Shown: positions 46,280 through 54,845 of the stretch, in pieces
Numbering within the stretch: position 1 is the stretch's first letter
Layout of the letters: every line of letters starts with the position of its first letter
NCBI GenBank assembly: GCA_021199795.1
Contig: JAJQHJ010000003.1
Location: forward strand, 186,001 to 250,000
Direction: 5' to 3'
Length of the DNA: 64,000 bases
Source: Oscillospiraceae bacterium
GTDB taxonomy: Bacteria; Bacillota; Clostridia; Oscillospirales; Ruminococcaceae
Made by a program: the position numbers and the translations under genes
Notes under the pieces: model-generated
The model's database searches: none
What the model was told of the DNA's origin: nothing
What the model saw: the letters and a program-made list of their open reading frames with translations, nothing else

Positions 46280-49200
46280 TCATTCAGCCTGCATGGTTTC
46301 AACAACGGCTTTCATCATCTGCAGCGGCTTTTCGTTTTTACCAAGTGTAAGCTGTATATATCCGCCCTCTGAGCCGTTGACCAGGATTCTTCCCGCAAAC
46401 TTCTTCGTCAGATTCATGATTGAATTTACAGAAGCATTTTCAGTGACGTAGAATATAAGATTGTTTCCACGCTGGGTTATCTCCTTGATGCCCATTCTGG
46501 CGGCACCGTTACGAACAAGTGCCACATCTATAAGCCCGATAACCGACTTCGGCGGCTCGCCATATCGGTCGATAAACTCGTCGATAACGTCCTCAGAGTC
46601 CTCAACAGTAATGATAGAAGCAATCTTCCGATAAGCCTCCAGTCTCGATTTAAGCGACTCTATATACGTCTCAGGAATAAAAGCATCTATAGTGACATCA
46701 ACAAGGCAATCTTCTGATGCTCTTGGTTTGGCTTCACCCTTGCTTGCGGCAATGGCTTCCTCAAGAAGCTGTAAATACATGTCATATCCTACAGCCTCCA
46801 TGTGCCCATGCTGCTTAGCGGAGAGAATCGATCCGACACCTCTTATTTCTAGGTCTCTTAAAGCTATCTTGAATCCGGAACCAAACTGCGTTAGCTCTCT
46901 TATAGCTTCGAGTCTCTTTGCTGCAACCTCAGAAAGAACCTTTCCACGTCTGAAAGTGAAGTATGCATATGCTCTTCTTGAAGAACGCCCGACACGACCT
47001 CTCAGCTGGTAAAGCTGTGAAAGCCCGAATCTGTCGGCATCTTCGATGATAAGTGTATTGACATTCGGAACGTCAACGCCGGTTTCGATGATAGTTGTGC
47101 AGACTAAAATATCAATCTCGCGTTCAAGAAGCTGTCGCCATATCTCAGAAAGCTCATGCTCGTCCATCTGTCCATGAGCAACACCGATTCTGGCACCCGG
47201 GATATTCTGCTGTAGCCTGTTTGCACAGGCGGCAAGAGTTTCAATCCGGTTGTGTATGTAATATACCTGCCCGCCGCGCCTGAGCTCTTTATGAATTGCC
47301 TGCAAAATTACGCCTTGTTGATACTCTATAACGTATGTCTGAACGGGATATCTGTCTGCCGGAGGCTCTTCGATAACCGACATATCCCTGATTCCGCTCA
47401 AAGCCATATTAAGGGTTCTGGGGATAGGAGTTGCGGAAAGAGTGAGTATGTCAACCGATGGGTAGAGCTCTTTCATGTGCTCCTTATGTGCTACACCGAA
47501 TCTCTGCTCCTCATCTATAATCAGAAGCCCTAAATCTTTGAATCTTATGTCATTCTGAACAAGCCTGTGAGTACCGATGACAAGGTCAATCTCTCCTCGC
47601 TCTAGCTTTTTTGCAATCACTTTCTGCTCTTTCTGAGAACGGAACCGGGACATCAGCTCGATATTGACGTCAAAGTGCTCAAACCGTCTCAATGCCGTCT
47701 GGTAGTGTTGCCATGCAAGAACCGTTGTCGGGACGAGGATAGCGCACTGCTTTCCGTCGAGAATGCATTTCATCGCAGCCCGGAGAGCAACCTCAGTTTT
47801 TCCGAATCCGACGTCTCCGCAGAGAAGTCTGTCCATAGGAACCGACTTCTGCATATCAGCTTTAATTTCTTGGATAGAGCGAAGCTGGTCATCAGTTTCC
47901 TGATACTCAAATCTCTCTTCAAACTCTGTCTGCCAGACGCTGTCCTCAGAGAAAGCATAGCCCTTTGCAAGCTGTCTTTGAGCGTAAAGCTTGATGAGCT
48001 CATCTGCCATGTCCTTGCAGGCTTTCTTGACTCTTGCTCTCGTTTTCGCCCATTCGGTTCCGCCTAATTTACTGAGCTTGACATTATCATCATCCGATGT
48101 ACCTACATATTTTGAAACCATGTCGAGCTGAGTGACAGGGACGTACAATACATCAGTTCCGGCATATTTTATGGTGATATAGTCTTTGATAACTCCGTTA
48201 GTCTCGATATTCGAGATCCCCTCAAACCTGCCAATTCCGTGCAGGCTGTGGACAACTAAATCTCCTTTAGATATGTCTGAAATGCTGTGGATCCGTTCCG
48301 AATTATCGGGACGCTTTTTACTTCTCTTTCTTGCGGTAAATACCTTTTGCTGTGTGATGACTGCGAACTTAGCGGTAGGGTATTCAAATCCTCCCGAAAG
48401 ACACCCGACTCCGACATACACAAGCTCCTCAGAGTAAACAGACTTGTCGTTGAGCCTTTGAACCTTATATCCGTTTCTCTCGATATCCTGAGAGACTATG
48501 CTTGCCGCCTTAGTGCTTCCGACAAGGACAACCACGCAGAAGCTACGGGATATGTAGTTCTCAATTTCGTCATCAAGCGTAGCAGAATCACCACTCCACA
48601 CTGAAGACTGATAAGCCTCAGCAGAGATAAGCTTCTTAAGTCTTACATCCGACCCGTGCATAAACGTGTCGAGATAGACGCAACCCATTCTGATTGCTTT
48701 CTGAAATAGCTGTGACGGCTCAAGCATAAATCCTGTCATTTCTTTGAAGAGGATTCCGTCTTCATAGAGTAGCTTTATATCTTCATTAAGCTGGGATGTT
48801 ACATCCTTTGCCTTATCCAGAACATCAGAGTACTCGCAGATAACGCAGACTCCATCATCGAAATAGTCAAAGACAGTGCTGGTCTCGCCGTAAATCTGCT
48901 TGTAGTATTTGTCAAGGCTGGCTGGCATAACTCCAGAATTGATAAGATCCAGATCCTGATTCAGATGCTTTTTGATCTCTGCAGAACGCTTGCCAGAGAC
49001 TTTCTCAAGAAGCTCTTTAATCTCAAAAGAGAGGTTTTCATTTGAAATCAGTAGCTCCTTTGCGGGTGATATTGTGACTGTCTTTATTGTGTCAAAACGC
49101 CTCTGAGACTCAATATCGAATGTTGAAACTGTGTCAATCTCGTCTCCCCATAGCTCCAGTCTTATAGGCATACTCATTCCAACGGGGAAGATGTCGACAA

Positions 49201-49732
49201 TAGAGCCTCTTATGGAAAATTGTCCGACTCCCTCAGTCTGCGGATAGCGTGTATATCCCATTTCGGTGAGCTTTTCTGAAAGCTTCCCGGTGTCAATGGA
49301 ATCAGCAGGGGATAGGGTAAAGCTCATATCTCTGAGTACTTCCGGAGGAATAGTTCCCTCAAGACATGCTTCTGCACTGCCGATAAGTACTCTCGCCGAC
49401 CCGTTCTGAAGCTTTTCAAGAGCATAGATTCTCTTCTGCTCATATTCACGGGAAACGGCATCAACGTCAGCTAAGATTATGTCCCTTGCAGGAAACTGAC
49501 ATGCGATTTCTTTTCCCGCCATTTCATTTATGTCGGAGACCATTCTGACTGTGCTCGCGTCGTCAGGAGTAATTACCAGAACGGTTTTCTCCTGCGACAG
49601 ACTGAGAACAGCATGTGCCTTGTGCACGTAGGAAAGCCCCGTCACAGATGCGGGGAGTTGTCCTGATTTAACTGCCTGGTTGAGCTCTCGCAAAAACGAT
49701 AGCCTGTCTATGGTATCATAAAATATACTCAT
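46280..49732 (-). CDS. mfd: Transcription-repair coupling factor
   Basis: This 1150-aa DNA translocase removes stalled RNA polymerase and recruits UvrA. It has the UvrB-like N-terminal region, an RNA polymerase interaction domain (GDLVVHSLHGIGRFEGI, near 495), then the RecG-like motor: Walker A CGDVGFGKTEVA, IIDEEQRFGV, LSATPIPRTL and the QLRGRVGRS motif VI. The TRCF C-terminal domain closes it. It is last in glmU-pth-mfd, 10 bases after pth, the same order as in Bacillus (where spoVC is pth). Confidence 0.97.
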   Translation of the reverse strand: MSIFYDTIDRLSFLRELNQAVKSGQLPASVTGLSYVHKAHAVLSLSQEKTVLVITPDDASTVRMVSDINEMAGKEIACQFPARDIILADVDAVSREYEQKRIYALEKLQNGSARVLIGSAEACLEGTIPPEVLRDMSFTLSPADSIDTGKLSEKLTEMGYTRYPQTEGVGQFSIRGSIVDIFPVGMSMPIRLELWGDEIDTVSTFDIESQRRFDTIKTVTISPAKELLISNENLSFEIKELLEKVSGKRSAEIKKHLNQDLDLINSGVMPASLDKYYKQIYGETSTVFDYFDDGVCVICEYSDVLDKAKDVTSQLNEDIKLLYEDGILFKEMTGFMLEPSQLFQKAIRMGCVYLDTFMHGSDVRLKKLISAEAYQSSVWSGDSATLDDEIENYISRSFCVVVLVGSTKAASIVSQDIERNGYKVQRLNDKSVYSEELVYVGVGCLSGGFEYPTAKFAVITQQKVFTARKRSKKRPDNSERIHSISDISKGDLVVHSLHGIGRFEGISNIETNGVIKDYITIKYAGTDVLYVPVTQLDMVSKYVGTSDDDNVKLSKLGGTEWAKTRARVKKACKDMADELIKLYAQRQLAKGYAFSEDSVWQTEFEERFEYQETDDQLRSIQEIKADMQKSVPMDRLLCGDVGFGKTEVALRAAMKCILDGKQCAILVPTTVLAWQHYQTALRRFEHFDVNIELMSRFRSQKEQKVIAKKLERGEIDLVIGTHRLVQNDIRFKDLGLLIIDEEQRFGVAHKEHMKELYPSVDILTLSATPIPRTLNMALSGIRDMSVIEEPPADRYPVQTYVIEYQQGVILQAIHKELRRGGQVYYIHNRIETLAACANRLQQNIPGARIGVAHGQMDEHELSEIWRQLLEREIDILVCTTIIETGVDVPNVNTLIIEDADRFGLSQLYQLRGRVGRSSRRAYAYFTFRRGKVLSEVAAKRLEAIRELTQFGSGFKIALRDLEIRGVGSILSAKQHGHMEAVGYDMYLQLLEEAIAASKGEAKPRASEDCLVDVTIDAFIPETYIESLKSRLEAYRKIASIITVEDSEDVIDEFIDRYGEPPKSVIGLIDVALVRNGAARMGIKEITQRGNNLIFYVTENASVNSIMNLTKKFAGRILVNGSEGGYIQLTLGKNEKPLQMMKAVVETMQAE

Positions 49733-49742
49733 ATTGTTCCTC

Positions 49743-50345
49743 TTAGTTTAGCCTATTCATTGCTTCATCGATCTTACCATCAACGATAAGTTCTACGCCT
49801 GCGATAGCCTTGTCAAAAGCTTCATTCATGGTTACAAACTCTTTGTCGGTAAATCTTGAAAGAACCCAGGTCGCCAGGTCATATTCAGGATTCGGTTTTG
49901 CACCTATTCCGATTTTTACTCTCGGGAAAGTGTCCTTTCCACTCAAGTATATGATGCTCCGAAGCCCTTTCTGACCTCCGTCAGAGCCCTTTCTCTTGAT
50001 GCGAAGCTTGCCCAAATCCAAAGAGATATCATCACAGACTACAAGCACGTTCTCAATCGGAATCTTATAGAAATTCATAGCCTCAACAACAGCCTCGCCG
50101 CTAGAATTCATCATAGTTGTCGGCTTCATGATAAGGCACTTCTTCCCTGAGATAGTAGCTTCTGCGCAGAGCGACTTGAACTTGAGCTTCTTGAGCTTGA
50201 CATTGTATTTCTCCGCCAGCTTGTCAGCCGTAAGCCAACCACAGTTGTGCCTGGTTCTCTCATACTGAGATCCTGGATTTCCAAGACCAACAATCAGCCA
50301 TTCAATGCTTCCTGACGTCTCTTTCTTCTTAGTAAATAACCCCAT
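49743..50345 (-). CDS. pth: Peptidyl-tRNA hydrolase
   Basis: This 200-aa enzyme frees tRNA from dropped-off peptidyl-tRNA. Family motifs are VGLGNPGSQYERTRHNCGW (catalytic His in RHN), MKPTTMMNSSGEAV, and CDDISLDLGKLRIKRKGSDGG with the catalytic Asp. I choose ATG 50345, which has GGAGG upstream. A short N-terminal extension of about 15 residues (GLFTKKKETSG...) precedes the usual start of the fold. It is in an operon with glmU and mfd. Confidence 0.95.
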   Translation of the reverse strand: MGLFTKKKETSGSIEWLIVGLGNPGSQYERTRHNCGWLTADKLAEKYNVKLKKLKFKSLCAEATISGKKCLIMKPTTMMNSSGEAVVEAMNFYKIPIENVLVVCDDISLDLGKLRIKRKGSDGGQKGLRSIIYLSGKDTFPRVKIGIGAKPNPEYDLATWVLSRFTDKEFVTMNEAFDKAIAGVELIVDGKIDEAMNRLN

Positions 50346-50418
50346 TGTATATCCTCCGTTCATGACTTCAACCCGCACAGCCGAAGCTGGGCGGGTGAAT
50401 AGTAATATTTATTCTGAA

Positions 50419-51825
50419 TCAGTCCTTGAGCTTTTCTTCAAGCTTCTTGCCTTTTTCAATGTACCTTGCAAGCTTTCTTTCGGAATAGCCCTCTTTTATC
50501 TCTAGCTTTGAACGTTCAATAGCCAGAGCACCGTCCGGAACACTCTTGTTTACTGTTGATCCTGCCGCAGTGTAAGCACAGTTGCCAACGGTGACTGGAG
50601 CAATCAGATTTGTATTGCACCCGATAAATGCGTTGTCGCCAATAGTGCATCTTGCCTTGTTGGTTCCATCATAGTTGACAGTCACAACTCCACAGCCGAA
50701 ATTGACGTTCTTTCCGACATCGCTGTCACCGACATATGTAAGATGTGCGACAGCCGTTCCCTCGCCAATAACCGAGTTCTTTATCTCAACGAAATCCCCA
50801 ACATGGGCATAGTCTTTGATAACAGTTCCGGCTCTCAGCTGTACAAACGGACCCACGGAAACATGCGATCCGACAGTGGCATCATGAGCCACAACATTAT
50901 CAAGTGTCGAATCATCCCCGACAATTGTATCTTCAAGCCTCGAATTGGGACCTATAACGCAGTTTTGCCCGATAACAGTATTGCCTGTAAGAATAGTGGA
51001 TTGTAAAACCTTGGTTCCTGCGCCAATCCTGACGTCAGGTGAAATTGTAATTCCATCGGTAGTGATAAACTCAACGCCGTTTTCAAGATGACGTTCTATA
51101 ATCCTCTTTCTCGCAATGTCATTTAGCTTGAGAAGACCTTTGCGGTCGTTTGCACCCAGAACTGCGTCGGAATTATCAGTTTTGAATGCGGTTACTTTCA
51201 AGCCATTTGAAGTCATCAACGCAACCGTATCAGTCAGGTAATACTCGCCTTGAGCGTTTTCACGGGTCAGCATCGGCAGAAATTCAAGAAGCTTCTCGGT
51301 ATCAAACCAGTAGCACCCGGAATTAATCTCACGGATTTTTCTCTCTTTCGGAGTGCAGTCCCTTTCTTCAATTATTGCACTCAGCTCTCCGCCTTTTCTG
51401 ACTATTCTTCCGTAGCCATATGGGTTAGGGGAGTCGGCGGTGATAACAGTCGCCGCACTTCCACTCAGTTTATGAAATTCAAGAGCTGCTCTTATCGTCT
51501 TGAAATCGATGAAAGGAGAGTCGCCGCAGGCTACTAAAGTGTGGCTGTCTGGATTTTTTTCAAGGAATTCACTGGCACACATAACCGCATGACCGGTTCC
51601 AAGCCTCTGTGACTGAAAAGCAGTTTCATATTTTCCATCAAGATAGCTGTCTATTTCTTCTGCACCGTAGCCCTTGACTACGCATATATTTTCGATTCCG
51701 GCATTTTCGCAGGCTTCCGTTACCCATGAGAGCATCGGCTTACCCAAAACCTCCATAAGCACTTTCGGCTTGTCTGTATGCATCCTTTTTCCCGCACCGG
51801 CGGCGAGTATAATTGCGTTCTCCAT
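50419..51825 (-). CDS. glmU: Bifunctional UDP-GlcNAc pyrophosphorylase / GlcN-1-P acetyltransferase
   Basis: This 468-aa enzyme makes UDP-GlcNAc for peptidoglycan. The N-terminal uridyltransferase has LAAGAGKRMHTDKPKVL and the C-terminal half is a left-handed beta-helix (hexapeptide repeats, e.g. IGAGTKV, IGQNCVIGPNS, GNCAYTAAGS). I start at ATG 51825 because GGAGG lies 5 bases upstream; a 12-base longer start would place this RBS inside the gene. It heads the glmU-pth-mfd operon; prs, which follows glmU in Bacillus, is absent here. Confidence 0.96.
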   Translation of the reverse strand: MENAIILAAGAGKRMHTDKPKVLMEVLGKPMLSWVTEACENAGIENICVVKGYGAEEIDSYLDGKYETAFQSQRLGTGHAVMCASEFLEKNPDSHTLVACGDSPFIDFKTIRAALEFHKLSGSAATVITADSPNPYGYGRIVRKGGELSAIIEERDCTPKERKIREINSGCYWFDTEKLLEFLPMLTRENAQGEYYLTDTVALMTSNGLKVTAFKTDNSDAVLGANDRKGLLKLNDIARKRIIERHLENGVEFITTDGITISPDVRIGAGTKVLQSTILTGNTVIGQNCVIGPNSRLEDTIVGDDSTLDNVVAHDATVGSHVSVGPFVQLRAGTVIKDYAHVGDFVEIKNSVIGEGTAVAHLTYVGDSDVGKNVNFGCGVVTVNYDGTNKARCTIGDNAFIGCNTNLIAPVTVGNCAYTAAGSTVNKSVPDGALAIERSKLEIKEGYSERKLARYIEKGKKLEEKLKD

Positions 51826-51882
51826 TGCTGCCTCCATAATCGAATCTAAGTCTAGTTTTACTCACTCATTCTAACCCATTTT

Positions 51883-51911
51883 ATTATAACGCAAACGAAA
51901 AATTCTTTCAA
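51883..51911 (-). promoter_or_regulatory. Promoter of glmU-pth-mfd
   Basis: On the minus strand TTGAAA (complement of 51906-51911) and TATAAT (complement of 51883-51888), 17-base spacing. Confidence 0.75.
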
Positions 51912-51925
51912 GAGCTATTCTACAA

Positions 51926-51958
51926 TGCATTTTGTATAAAAATGCACAATTTTTGTGC
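51926..51958. other. Two overlapping dyads between glmU and ppdK
   Basis: TGCATTTT (51926-51933) pairs with AAAATGCA (51939-51946), and GCACAA (51944-51949) with TTGTGC (51953-51958). They lie between the divergent promoters and could be operator sites. Confidence 0.4.
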
Positions 51959-51991
51959 TTGTAATTTGTCATATTTTTTCTTCAAAGGGTA

Positions 51992-52020
51992 TGGAAAAAA
52001 TGAGAAGTATCTGATATAAT
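51992..52020 (+). promoter_or_regulatory. Extended -10 promoter of ppdK
   Basis: TGATATAAT (52012-52020) is an extended -10 element. The -35 is weak (TGGAAA at 51992-51997, 17-base spacing). Confidence 0.65.
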
Positions 52021-52084
52021 TATTGTAACCGTTTTATGGGCAAAATCGAATGAAATCGGTCAAATAACTTGGAGGTAAAAAAGT

Positions 52085-54718
52085 ATGAGTAAAAAGTATT
52101 GTTACCTTTTCACTGAAGGCAACGCTAACATGCGTGAGCTCCTCGGCGGAAAGGGCGCAAATCTCGCTGAGATGACCAATATCGGTCTCCCTGTTCCTCA
52201 GGGCTTCACAATTTCCACCGAAGCCTGCACCCAGTACTATGAGGATGGTCGTGTAATCAATGATGAGATCATGGCTGAAATCATGGAGTATGTTGAGAAG
52301 ATGGAGCAGATCACCGGTAAGAAGTTCGGCGACAAGGAAAATCCTCTTCTCGTTTCCGTCCGTTCCGGTGCAAGAGCTTCTATGCCTGGTATGATGGATA
52401 CGATTCTTAATCTCGGTCTTAACGAAGACGTTGTTAACGTCATCGCCGAGAAGTCCGGAAACCCCAGATGGGCTTGGGACTGCTACAGAAGATTCATCCA
52501 GATGTTCTCCGACGTCGTTATGGAAGTCGGAAAGAAGCATTTTGAAAAGCTTATCGACAAGATGAAGCAGGAGAAAGGCGTTGTTTACGACGTAGAGCTC
52601 GATGCTGACGATCTTCACAACCTTGCCAACCAGTTCAAGGCTGAGTACAAGGCACAGCTTGGCAAGGACTTCCCTGATGATCCTAAGGAACAGCTTTACG
52701 AAGCAATCAGAGCAGTATTCCGTTCATGGGACAACCCCAGAGCCAATGTTTATCGTATGGATCACGACATTCCTTATTCATGGGGTACTGCCGTTAACGT
52801 ACAGATGATGGCATTCGGCAACATGGGCGATGATTGCGGTACTGGTGTTGCATTCACTCGTGACCCATCTACCGGTAACAAGGGTCTCTATGGCGAATTC
52901 CTCACCAATGCACAGGGCGAGGACGTTGTTGCAGGCGTAAGAACTCCTATGCACATTTCTGAAATGGAGCAGAAGTTCCCTGAAGCATTCAAGCAGTTCA
53001 CAGACGTATGCAAGACTCTTGAGAATCACTACAGAGACATGCAGGATATGGAGTTCACCGTTGAGCACGGCAAGCTCTATATGCTTCAGACCAGAAATGG
53101 TAAGAGAACAGCTCAGGCTGCTATCAAGATTGCATGTGACCTTATCGACGAGGGTATGATCACTGAGGAAGAAGCTCTCATGCAGATCGATGCCAAGAGC
53201 CTCGACATGCTCCTCCACCCGACATTTGATCCTACTGCCCTAAAGAAAGCTAATCCTGTTGGCAAGGGTATTGCCGCTTCTCCTGGAGCTGCTGCTGGTA
53301 CAATCGTATTCACTGCAGAAGACGCTGTAGAGCACGGCAAGAACAAGGAGAAAGTAGTTCTCGTAAGACTTGAAACCTCTCCTGAGGACATCGAGGGCAT
53401 GAAGTATGCTCAGGGTATCCTCACTGTAAGAGGCGGACAGACCTCCCATGCTGCTGTTGTAGCAAGAGGAATGGGAACCTGCTGTGTTTCCGGCTGCGGC
53501 GACATCAAGATGGATGAAGAGAACAAGCAGTTCACTCTCGCTGGCAAGGTATATCATGAGGGCGATCCTATCTCTCTCGATGGCTCCACCGGTAACATCT
53601 ATGACGAGATTATTCCCACCGTTCCTGCTGATCCTAACTCCGGCTACTTCGGAAGAATCATGGCTATGGCAGACAAGTACAAGAAGCTCGGTGTAAGAAC
53701 CAATGCTGATACTCCTAAGGATGCCAAGCAGGCAGCTGCTTTCGGCGCACAGGGAATCGGTCTCTGCCGTACTGAGCACATGTTCTTCGATCCTGACAGA
53801 ATCGGCGCATTCAGAGAAATGATCTGCTCCGAGACTGTTGAGGAAAGAGAAAAGGCTCTCGCCAAGATCGAGCCTATGCAGCAGGCTGACTTCGAGGGAC
53901 TCTTTGAAGCTCTCGGCGGATATCCTGTAACCATCAGATTCCTTGATCCTCCGCTTCATGAATTCGTTCCTACTGAGGAAGCTGACATTGAAGCTTTAGC
54001 TGAAACCCAGGGCAAGAGCGTTGCTTATATCAAGCAGGTTATCAATGACCTCCATGAGTTCAACCCGATGATGGGTCATCGTGGATGCCGTCTTACTGTA
54101 ACATATCCTGAGATCGCAGTTATGCAGACCAACGCGGTTATTAAGGCTGCTATCAATGTTCAGGCTAAGCATCCCGACTGGAACATCGTTCCCGAGATCA
54201 TGATTCCGTTAGTAGGCGAGGTCAAGGAACTCAAGTTCGTCAAGGATGTAGTTGTCAAGACTGCCGATGAGGTTATCAAGGCAGCAGGCGTTGATCTCAA
54301 GTATGAGGTTGGTACCATGATCGAAATCCCGAGAGCTGCTCTTACAGCTGACGAGATTGCTACTGAGGCTGAGTTCTTCTGCTTCGGCACCAACGACCTC
54401 ACTCAGATGACATTCGGCTTCAGCCGTGACGATGCAGGCAAGTTCCTCCCTACATACTATGAGCACAAGATTTACGAGTCCGATCCGTTCGCTCGTCTCG
54501 ACACCACCGGTGTTGGCAAGCTTATGGATATGGCTGTAACCCTTGGCAAGAAGACCAGACCCGAGCTCCACTGCGGTATCTGCGGCGAGCACGGTGGCGA
54601 TCCGAGCTCTATCGAGTTCTGCCACAACATCGGTCTTGACTATGTTTCCTGCTCACCGTTCAGAGTTCCGATTGCCCGTCTTGCTGCTGCTCAGGCTGCA
54701 ATCAAGGACAAGAAGTAA
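52085..54718 (+). CDS. ppdK: Pyruvate, phosphate dikinase
   Basis: This 877-aa enzyme interconverts pyruvate, ATP and Pi with PEP, AMP and PPi. The N-terminal nucleotide-binding domain has GGKGANLAEM. The swinging phosphohistidine is His455 in GGQTSHAAVVARGMG, the same number as in the Clostridium symbiosum enzyme. The C-terminal PEP domain has MMGHRGCRL and a catalytic cysteine in CGICGEHGGDP (Cys833). Codon use is highly biased, as for an abundant protein. In anaerobes it often replaces pyruvate kinase in an ATP-saving or PPi-linked glycolysis. It pairs metabolically with pckG downstream. GGAGG precedes the ATG. Confidence 0.97.
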   Translation: MSKKYCYLFTEGNANMRELLGGKGANLAEMTNIGLPVPQGFTISTEACTQYYEDGRVINDEIMAEIMEYVEKMEQITGKKFGDKENPLLVSVRSGARASMPGMMDTILNLGLNEDVVNVIAEKSGNPRWAWDCYRRFIQMFSDVVMEVGKKHFEKLIDKMKQEKGVVYDVELDADDLHNLANQFKAEYKAQLGKDFPDDPKEQLYEAIRAVFRSWDNPRANVYRMDHDIPYSWGTAVNVQMMAFGNMGDDCGTGVAFTRDPSTGNKGLYGEFLTNAQGEDVVAGVRTPMHISEMEQKFPEAFKQFTDVCKTLENHYRDMQDMEFTVEHGKLYMLQTRNGKRTAQAAIKIACDLIDEGMITEEEALMQIDAKSLDMLLHPTFDPTALKKANPVGKGIAASPGAAAGTIVFTAEDAVEHGKNKEKVVLVRLETSPEDIEGMKYAQGILTVRGGQTSHAAVVARGMGTCCVSGCGDIKMDEENKQFTLAGKVYHEGDPISLDGSTGNIYDEIIPTVPADPNSGYFGRIMAMADKYKKLGVRTNADTPKDAKQAAAFGAQGIGLCRTEHMFFDPDRIGAFREMICSETVEEREKALAKIEPMQQADFEGLFEALGGYPVTIRFLDPPLHEFVPTEEADIEALAETQGKSVAYIKQVINDLHEFNPMMGHRGCRLTVTYPEIAVMQTNAVIKAAINVQAKHPDWNIVPEIMIPLVGEVKELKFVKDVVVKTADEVIKAAGVDLKYEVGTMIEIPRAALTADEIATEAEFFCFGTNDLTQMTFGFSRDDAGKFLPTYYEHKIYESDPFARLDTTGVGKLMDMAVTLGKKTRPELHCGICGEHGGDPSSIEFCHNIGLDYVSCSPFRVPIARLAAAQAAIKDKK

Positions 54719-54739
54719 TCTGTTCCTAAGTAGAATAAT

Positions 54740-54773
54740 ATCGCCGTCCCACAAATCGGGGCGGCGATTTTTT
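54740..54773 (+). terminator. Intrinsic terminator after ppdK
   Basis: ATCGCCGTCCC (54740-54750) pairs with GGGGCGGCGAT (54758-54768), one wobble, followed by T. Confidence 0.9.
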
Positions 54774-54780
54774 ATGGCTC

Positions 54781-54809
54781 TTGCTAAATCCCTCCGAATA
54801 TGCTACAAT
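54781..54809 (+). promoter_or_regulatory. Promoter of the hydrolase-acyltransferase operon
   Basis: TTGCTA (54781-54786) and TACAAT (54804-54809), 17-base spacing. Confidence 0.65.
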
Positions 54810-54845
54810 AGAGCTATAAAATATAGCAAAAACGGAGGCGATATA

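Noticed and set aside
52034..54625. Several long minus-strand open frames (140-240 codons) opposite ppdK
   Set aside because: They mirror a highly codon-biased gene, have no RBS or family signature, and overlap a certain gene over their full length.
54543..54845. N-terminal extension of the hydrolase-acyltransferase fusion
   Set aside because: The extra frame lies inside the end of ppdK and its terminator; GGAGG and the TTG at 54846 give a proper start.
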